Shown: one piece after another, positions 56,001 to 64,000 of the stretch
Numbering within the stretch: position 1 is the first letter of the stretch
How the letters are laid out: the number at the start of each line of letters is the position of its first letter
Source of the DNA: Penium margaritaceum
Taxonomy: Eukaryota; Streptophyta; Zygnematophyceae; Desmidiales; Peniaceae
Direction of reading: 5' to 3'
NCBI GenBank assembly: GCA_023375785.1
Contig: SZWC01002447.1
Location: forward strand, 43,449 to 107,448
DNA: 64,000 nucleotides
Made by a program: the position numbers and the translations under genes
Notes under the pieces: model-generated
Database searches by the model: none
What the model saw: the letters and a program-made list of their open reading frames with translations, nothing else
Told to the model about the DNA's origin: nothing

Positions 56001-59000
56001 TGTGACTACGTACTGAAGGTATTTGTGCTTTGTCGTTGATAGCCAGTGTTCCCAAACCCCCTCTCACTATGTGTGACTCTTGCTGTGAGTTGTCAGCGTT
56101 GACCACATGAAGTGAAGTTATTTGGTCATGGTGAGTGACATATGCATACTTTTGTTTGTCACTGTGCATGGTATCCACACTGTGCCACTACATATTGAAG
56201 GTCTTTGCACCTGCTAATCGATAACTAGTATTCACAAACCATTGTTTCCATTTTCGACCATTTGTGACTTGTGTTATGAGTTGTCAAAGTTGACAACACA
56301 TAGTGACATTCTTTGCTCGTGGTCAGTGACACATGCCTACTTTGGTTGGTCATTGTACATGGTAGCCACACCATGCCACTACTCATTGAAGGTCCCTGTG
56401 CTTGCTAGTTGATACCTGGTGCTCCCAAGTCATTACTTCCCCCTCTAACCATTTGTGGCTCGTATTATGAGCTGTCAACGCTGACCACACACAGTGGATT
56501 TCTTTGTTCAAAGGCAGTACATATGCCTTCTTTGGTCGGTAGCCACACCATGCTACTACTTATTTAAGGTCTTTGTACTTGCTAGTTGAAAACTAATATT
56601 CCAAAACCATTGTTTCCACCTCTGACCATTTGTGACTCGTGTTTTGGGTTGTGAATGTTCACCACCCATAGTGAAATTCTTTGGTCATGGTCAGTTACAT
56701 ATGCCTATTTTGGCTGTTCGGTGTGCATAGTAGGCACACCGTGCCACTACGTATTGAAGTTCTGTGTACTTTCTAGTCAAGACATAGGGTTCCTAAACCA
56801 TTATCTCTTCCTCTGACCAGTTTTGACTCGTGTTATGAGTTGTCAATGTTGACCACACACAGTGGACTTCTTTGGTCATACTCAGTGACGTATGCACGCT
56901 AGTTACACCGTACCACTACGTGTTGAAGTTCTGTGTACTTACTAGTTGATAACTAGTGTTCCCAACCCATTGTTCCCCCCTCTGACCATTTGTGACTCGT
57001 GTTATGAGTTTTCAACATTGACCACACACTTTGAAATTCTTGTGGTCACGGTTAGTGGCATATGCCTACTTTGGTTTATCACTGTACAAAACTGTCACGC
57101 CTTGTCTCTACGTAATGACCGTCTGTGTGCTTTCTAGTTGATAGCCAGTATTCCCAAACCATTGTTAACCCCTCTGAATATCTGTGACTCTTCTTGTGAG
57201 TTGTCAGCATTGACCACATGAAGTGAAATTATTTGGTCATGGTCAGTGACACATGCATGTTTTGGTTGGTCACTGTGCATGGTAGCCACATTGTGCCACA
57301 ACATATTGAAGGTCTTTGTACTTGCCTATCATTAACTAGTATTAAAAAACCGTTTTCCCCCCTCGTACCATTTTTGACTCGTATTATGAGTTGTCAACGT
57401 TGACCACACACAACGGATTTCTTTGGTCAAAGGTAGTACATATGCGTACTTTGGTCCCTCATTGTGCATGGTAGCCACACTGTGCTACTACTTATTGAAG
57501 TTCATTGCACTTGCTAGTTCAAAACTAATATTATGCAACCATTGTTTCACCCTCTGACCATTTGTGACTTGTGTTATGGGCTGTGAATGTTGACCATCCA
57601 TGCTGAAATTCTTTAGGCATGGTCAGTGACATCTGTCAGTTTGCTTGCTCAGTGAGCATAGTAGCCACACTCTGCCACGACGTATTGATGTTTCTTGTCC
57701 TTCATTCAATACATAGGGTTCCCAAACCATTGTCTCTCCCTCTAACCATTTGTGACTCGTGTTATGAGTTGTCAACGTTGACCACACATAGTGGATGTCT
57801 TTGGCCATAGTCATTGACGTATGCATCCTTTGGTTGGTCACTGTGCACCCTAGCCACACCATGCCACTACTTGTATAAGGTCTTTGTACTTCATAGTTGA
57901 TAACTAGTGTTCCAACCCATGATTTCCCCCTCTGACTATTTGTGACTCGTGTTATGAGTTTTCAACGTTGACCACACACTGTGAAATTCGTTTGGTCATG
58001 ATTAGTGGCATAAGCCTACTTTGGTTTGTCACTGTACATGGTTGCCAAGCTGTGTTACTACGTACTGAAGATATTTGTGCTTTCTAGTTGATAGCCAGTG
58101 TTCCCAAACAATTGTTACCTTTTGTGACTATCTGTGACTCTTGTTGTGAGCTCTCAACATTGACCACATGAAGTGAAATTATTTGGTCATGGTCATTGAA
58201 ATATGCATACTTTGGTAAGTTAGTGTGCATGGTAGCCACACTGTGCCACCACATATTGAAGGTCTTTGTACTTGCTAATCGATAACTAGTATTCAGAAAC
58301 CATTGTTTCCCCTCTGACCATTTGTGACTCGTGTTATGTGCTGTCAAAGTTGACCACACATAGTGACATACTTTGGTCATGGTCAGTGACACCTGCCTAC
58401 TCTGGTTGGTTGTTGTACATGGTAGCTACACCGTGCCACTACTTATTGAAGGTCCCTGTGCTTGCTAGTTTATACCTGATGTTCCCAACCCATTGCTTCC
58501 CCCTATGACCATTTGTGACTCGAATTATGAGTTGTCAACGTTGACCACACACAGTGGATTTCTTTGGTCAAAGGCAGTACACATGCTTACTTTGGTTGGT
58601 CATTGTGCATGGTAGCTACACCATGCTACTACTTATACAAGGTTGCTGTACATGCTAGTTGAAAACTAATATTCTGAAACCATTGTTTCCCCCTCTGACC
58701 ATTTGTGAATCATGTTATGGGTTGTGAATGTTGACCATCCATACTGAAAATCTTTGGTCATGGTCAGTGACATATGCATCGTTTGGTTGTTCGGTGTGCA
58801 TAGTAGCCACATCGTGCCACTACGTATTGAAGTTCTTTGTCCTTTGTAGTCGATACATAGGGTTCTTAAACCATTGTCTCTCCCTCTCGCCATTTGTGAA
58901 TTGTGCAATGAGTTGTCAATGTTGACGACGCATAGTGTACTTCTTTGGTGATAGTCAGTGACGTGTGCATCCTATGGTTGGTCACAGTACATGCTCGAGA

Positions 59001-59154
59001 TACCAAGCCACCACTCGTTGAAGGTCTTTGTACTTGCTACTTGATAACTAGTGTTCCCAACCCATTGTTTCCCCCTATTAACATCTGTGACTCCTGTTAT
59101 GAGTTTTCAACGTTGACCACACACTGTAAATTTGTTTTGGTCATGGTTTGTGGC

Positions 59155-59185
59155 ATATGCCTACTTTGGTTGATAGACGCTGTTC
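59155..59185 (-). repeat. satellite monomer with a deletion of about 70 bp
   Basis: CCTACTTTGGTTGATAGACG joins two positions normally separated by TTGTCACTGTACATGG...CTTTCTA. The joint has short homology (GTT-G), which suggests slippage or end-joining. Confidence 0.75.
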
Positions 59186-61797
59186 CCAAACCATTGTTAT
59201 CCCCTCTGACTATCTGTGAATCTTGTTGTGAGTTGTCAACGTTGACCACATGAAGTGAAATTCTTTGGTCATGGTCAGTGAAATATGCATACTTTTGTTG
59301 GTCACTGTGTATGGTAGCCACACTGTACCACTACATATTGAAGGTCTTTGTACTTGCTAATCAATAACTAGTATTCACAAACTATTGTTTCCCCCTCTGA
59401 CCATTTATGACTCGTGTTATGAGATGTCCAAGTTGACCACACATAGAAACATTCTTTGGTCATGGTCTGTGAAACATGCCTACTTTGGTTGGTCATTGTA
59501 CATGATAGCCAGACCGTGCCACTACTTATTGAGGGTCCTTGTTCTTGCTATTTGATACATGGTGTTCCCAAACCATTGTATCCCCCTCTGTCATTTGTGA
59601 CTCGTATTATGAGATTTCTTTGGTCAAAGGCAATACATATGCCTACTTTGGTCGGTTATTGTGCATGGTAGCCACACTGTGCTACTACTTAGTCACGGTC
59701 ATAGTACTTGCTAGTTGAAAACTAATATTCCAAAGCATTCTTTCCCCCTCTGACTACTTGTGACTCGTGTTATGGGGGTGAACGTTGACCACCCATACTG
59801 AAATGGTTTGGTCATGGTCAGCGACATATGCCTAATATGGTTGTTTGGTGTGTATAGTAGCCATACCGTGCCACTACGTATTGAAGTTCTTTGTTGTTTC
59901 TAGTCAAAACAAAGGGTTCCCAAACCATTTTCTATCCCTCTGACCATTTGTGACTCGTGTTATGAGTTGCCAATATTAACCACACATACTGGATTTCTTT
60001 GGTCATAGACAGTGACGTATGCATGCTTTGGTCTGTCACTTTGCACGCTACCCACACTGTGCCTCAACTTGTTGAAGGTCTTTGTAATTCCTAGTTGATA
60101 ACTAGTTTTCCCAACCCACTTTTTCCCCCTCTGACCATTTGTGACTCGTGTTATGAGTTTCCATGTTTACCACACTATCAAATTTGTTTTTTCATGGTAA
60201 GTGGCATATGCCTAATTTGGTTTGTCACTGTACATGGTTGCCACACTATGCCACTATGTACTGAAGGTCGTTTTGCTTTCTAGTTGATGGCCAGTGTTCC
60301 CAAACCATTGTTACCCTCTCTTACTATATGTGACTCTTGTCGTGAGCTTTCAGCGTTGACCACATGAAGTGAAACGTTTGGTCATGGTCGGTGACATATG
60401 CATGCTTTGGTTGGCCAATGTGCATGGAGCCATACACTGCCACTACATATTGAAGGTCTATGTACTTGCTAATCGGTAACTAGTATTCACAAACCATCAT
60501 TTCCCTGTATGACCATTTGTGACCCGTGTTATGAGTTGTCAAAGTTGACCACACATAGTGACTTTCTTTGGTCATGGTCAGTGACACATGCCGAGTTTGG
60601 TCAGTCATTGTCTATGGTAGCCACACCGTGCTACTACTTCTTGAAGGTCGTTGTACTTGCTAGTTTCACACTAATATCCTTTACCATTGTTTCCCCTTCA
60701 GACCATTTTTGACTCGTGTTATGGGTTGTGAACGTTGAACAGCCATACTCAATTTTTTTGGTCATGGTCACTGACATATGCCTAGTTTGTTTGTTGGGTG
60801 TGCATAGTAGCCTCACCATGCCACCACGTATTGAAGTTCTTTGTCCTTTCTAGTCGATAGATGGGGTTCCCGAACCATTGTCTCTCCCTTTAGCCATTTG
60901 TGACTCGTGTTATGAGTTGTCAATGTTGACCACACACGGTGGACTTCTTTGGTCATAGTCAGTGACGTATGCATCCTTTGGTTGGTCACTGTGCATGCTA
61001 GCCACACCGTGCCACTACTTGTTGAACTTCTTTGAACTTGCTAGTTGATAACTAGTGTTCCCAACCGATTGTTTCCCCCTCTGACCATTTGTGACTCATG
61101 TTATGGGTTTTCAATGTTGACCACACTTTCAAACTCTTTTGGTCATGGTTAGTGGCATATGCCTACTTTGGTTTGTCACTGTACATGGTTGCCATATTGT
61201 GTCACTACGTCCTGAAGGTCTTTGTGCTTTCTAGTTGATAGCCAGTGTTCCTAAACCATTATTACCCCCCTCTGACTATCTGTGACTCCTGTTGTGAGTT
61301 GTCAACGTTGACCACATGAAGTGAATTTTTTGGTCATGGTCAGTGACATATGCATACCTTGGTTGGTCACTGTGCATGGTAGCCACACTGTGCCACTACA
61401 TATTGAAGGTCTTTTTACTTACTTATCAATAAATAGTATTCATAAACCATTGTTTTCCCCTCTGACCATTTGTGACTCCTGTCATGAGTTGTCAATGTTG
61501 ACCACACATAGTGACATTCTTTAGTCATGGTCAGTCACACATGCCTACTTTAGTTGGTCATTGTACATGGTAGCCACACCGTGCCACTACTTATTGAAGG
61601 CCAGTGTGCTTGCTAGTTGATGTCTGGTGTTCCCAAACCATTGTTTCCCCCTCTGACCATTTGTGACTCGTATTATGGGTTGTCATCGGTGACCACACAC
61701 GGATTTCTTTGGTCAAAGGCAGTACATATGCCTACTTTGGTCGGTCACTCTGCATGGTAGCCACACCGTGCTACTACTTATTCAAGGGCGTTGTACT

Positions 61798-61815
61798 TGC
61801 TAGTTATGGGTTGTG
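61798..61815 (-). repeat. satellite monomer with a deletion of about 56 bp
   Basis: GCTAGTTATGGGTTGTGAAC fuses GCTAGTTGAAAACT with GTGTTATGGGTTG. The joint again falls at a short shared GTT. Confidence 0.75.
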
Positions 61816-63561
61816 AACGTTGACCACCCATACTGAAATTCTTTGGTCATGGTCAGTGACATATGCGTAGTGTGGTTGTTTGGTGTGCATAGGAGCTACA
61901 CCGTGCCACTGTGTATTGAAGTTCTTTGTCCTTTCTAGTCGATACATAGGGTTCCCAAACCTTCGTCTCTCCCTCTGACCATTTGTGACTCGTGTTATGA
62001 GTTGTCAATGTTCACCACACATAGTGGACTTCTTTGGTCATTGTCAGTGACGTATGCATCCTTTGGCTGGTCAATGTGCATGCTAGCCACACCGTGCTTC
62101 TACTTGTTGAAGTTCTTTGTACTCACTAGTTGATAACTAGTGTTTCCAACCCATTGTTTTCCCTTCCGACCAGTTGGGACTCGTGTTACAAGTTTTCTAC
62201 GTTGACCACACACTCTAAAATTTGTTTGGTCATGGTTAGTGGCATATGCCTACTTTGGTTTGTCAGTGTACATGGTTTCCACGCCATGTCACTACGTACT
62301 GAAGGTCTTTGTGCTTTCTACTTGATATCCATTGTTCCCAAACCATTGTTACCCCCTCTGACTATCTGTGACTCTTGTTGTGAGTTGTCAACGTTGAGCA
62401 CATGAATTGAAATTCTTTGGTTATGGTTAGTGACATATGCATACTTTGGTTGGTCATTCTGCATGGTAGCCACACTCTGCCACTACATATTAAATGTCTT
62501 TGTACTTGCTAATCAACAACTAGTATTTACAACCCATTGTTTCCCCCCTCTGACCATTTGTTACTTGTGTTATGAGTTGTCAAAGTTGACCACATATAGT
62601 GACATTCTTTGGTCATGGTCTGTGACACATGCCTACGGTGGTTGGTCATTGTACATGGTAGCCACACCATGCAACTACTTATTCAAGGTCCATGTACTTG
62701 CTAGTTGATACTTGGTGTTCCCAAACCATTGTTTCCCCCTCTGACCATTTGTGACTCGTATTATGAGTTGTCAACGTTGAAAACACACAGCGGATTTCTT
62801 TGGTAAAAGGCAGTACATATGCCTACTTTGGTTGATCATTGTGCATTTTAGCCACACCATGCTACTATTTAGTGAAGGTCATTGTACTTGCTAGTTGAAA
62901 ACGAATATTCCGAAACCATTGTTTCCCCCTCTGACCATTTGTGACTCGTGTTATGGGTTGTGAATTTTGACTACCCATATTGAAATTCTTTGGTCATGGT
63001 CACTGACATGTGCTTCGTTTGGTTGTTTGGTGTGCATAGTAGTCGCATTGTGCCACTACGTATTGAAGTTCTTTGGCCTTTCTAGTTGATACATATGGTT
63101 TCCAAACCATTGTCTCTCCCTCTGTTCATTTGTGACTCGTGTTATGAGTTGTCAATGTTGACCACACATAATGGATTTCTTTGGTCCTAGTCAGTGACGT
63201 ATGCATCATTTTGTTGGTCACTCTGTACGCAAGCCACACCGTGCCACTACTTGTTGAAGGTCTTTGTACTTGCTAGTTGATAACTAGTGTTCCCAACCCA
63301 TTGTTTCCTCCGTCTGACCATTTGTGACTTGAATTCTGAGTTGTCAACGTTGACCACACACTGTGAAATTCTTTTGGTCATGGTTAGTGGCATATGCCTA
63401 CTTTGGTTTGTCATGGTACATGAGTGGCACGCCGGGTCACTACGTATTGAAGATCTTTGTGCTTTCTAGTTGATAGCCACTATTCACAAACCATTGTTTC
63501 CCCCTCTGACCATTTGTGACACGTGGTATGAGTTGTCAAAGGTGACAACCAGTGTTGCTCT

Positions 63562-63595
63562 CGTTGTCCGTTGTAGGGCCCCTACAGCGGCAACG
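63562..63595. other. hairpin 1 of the right-end segment
   Basis: CGTTG-T-CCGTTGTAGGG and CCCTACAGCGG-CAACG pair over about 16 bp with one bulged T and one G-T pair, leaving a one-base centre (C). The central part, TGTAGGG-C-CCCTACA, is exact. Confidence 0.8.
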
Positions 63596-63614
63596 GTACA
63601 TCAACGGGCATTGA

Positions 63615-63637
63615 TGCTACATCGCGGTGATGTAGCA
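63615..63637. other. hairpin 2 of the right-end segment
   Basis: TGCTACATC and GATGTAGCA pair exactly (9 bp) around the loop GCGGT. Confidence 0.8.
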
Positions 63638-63761
63638 CGTGTGGGGGCCCATGGGGCCACCGAGCGGCGAATCTGGTCAATCGAAGATTGGGAATTTTCC
63701 ACTGGTGGAAACGGCTCGGAACCGACCACAATCAACACTTCGATATTTTTTTGACTATCGA

Positions 63762-63802
63762 TGTGACCATGCACCATCACCAAGTGATGTGGCATGGTCA
63801 CA
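63762..63802. other. hairpin 3 of the right-end segment
   Basis: TGTGACCATGC pairs with GCATGGTCACA (11 bp) and, inside a 2x2 mismatch, CATCAC pairs with GTGATG around CAA. In total this is 17 bp in 41 bases. ATGGTCA also occurs in the satellite, but the arrangement here is not a satellite monomer. Confidence 0.85.
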
Positions 63803-64000
63803 TGATCATGTTGCCAGTTTCACTGTACCATGTTTGGCCACATGGGATGATGTTTTATTGACCAATCAGATGTAGCCGCACAGCAGGCCTGTCACTAATG
63901 CTGGCCATTGAAGATGAGGTACATAGATTCATGTCTCATGACAGGTGGATGAACCTGCATGTTCGATATCTCCAATGTTGACAGGTGGATTGCTGAGTTG

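Larger units (their letters stand above)
39066..63550 (-). repeat. 191-bp satellite, reverse orientation (right arm, main block)
   Basis: About 128 monomers in reverse-complement orientation with the same six types. Type-A landmarks at about 40975, 42117, 43235, 44370 and 45525 give units of 1118-1150 bp. Shorter steps of about 925-957 bp (for example 47628 to 48585, 48585 to 49535, 56790 to 57715 and 59915 to 60865) indicate five-monomer units. Several monomers carry internal deletions. The arm looks more heterogeneous in unit length than the left arm. There is no gene in this stretch; recurrent 60-110 codon frames are a property of the monomer. Confidence 0.96.
63551..64000. other. non-satellite right-end segment with a hairpin cluster
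   Basis: The satellite ends in a type-C/D monomer at about 63550 (GAGTTGTCAAAGGTGACAAC), and unrelated sequence follows to the window end. It holds three strong inverted repeats (listed separately) and a direct repeat GACAGGTGGAT at 63940 and 63980. No coding feature is convincing. It may be the start of another mobile element or the array edge. Confidence 0.6.

Noticed and set aside
6564-63550. CENP-B box or telomere repeat in the satellite
   Set aside because: No TTCG....A..CGGG-type box and no TTTAGGG/TTAGGG runs were seen in the monomers.
1-64000. tRNA, rRNA or other structural RNA genes
   Set aside because: No cloverleaf-like A/B box pairs, rRNA blocks or snRNA motifs were recognised. 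The hairpins reported have no family match.

Overview
This window is repetitive, non-genic eukaryotic DNA. About two thirds (roughly 42 kb) is one satellite family with a 191-bp monomer. The rest is decayed LTR retrotransposons embedded in, or bounding, that array. No host protein gene, rRNA, tRNA, CRISPR array or bacterial-type operon was recognised. Ty3/gypsy gag-pol remnants with tRNA-primed LTR architecture, plus a long higher-order satellite, suggest a plant-lineage genome (land plant or streptophyte alga). The species cannot be fixed from the sequence. A centromeric or other heterochromatic block is the likeliest setting, but that is inference.

Layout. (1) 1-6563: 5' portion of a minus-strand Ty3/gypsy-like element (element 1): 5' LTR 5270-6563, primer-binding site, gag, protease, reverse transcriptase and RNase H, running off the left edge of the window before integrase. 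(2) 6564-17914: plus-orientation satellite in six-monomer (about 1146 bp) higher-order units, with local multi-kb duplications. (3) 17915-25230: plus-strand element 2 of the same family (LTR, PBS, gag, PR, RT, RNase H), full of stops and frameshifts, with no integrase and no 3' LTR. (4) 25231-29379: more plus-orientation satellite. (5) 29380-32850: element 3, a gag-protease fragment whose left junction copies that of element 2. (6) 32851-63550: satellite in the opposite orientation, interrupted at 35275-39065 by a complete non-autonomous LTR retrotransposon (two LTRs, PBS, polypurine tract, perfect 5-bp target-site duplication). (7) 63551-64000: unrelated sequence with a cluster of strong hairpins.

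The most informative features are architectural. Satellite orientation flips exactly across element 3. Elements 2 and 3 share the same satellite/LTR joint and the same private satellite variants upstream of it, so one insertion was probably copied with its flank during array expansion. The small LTR element carries two consecutive perfect hairpins just downstream of its PBS and an internal tandem array of about 145 bp containing CACGTG boxes. Element 1 keeps an open RT-RNase H frame of more than 600 codons although its polymerase active site reads YIAE instead of YIDD.
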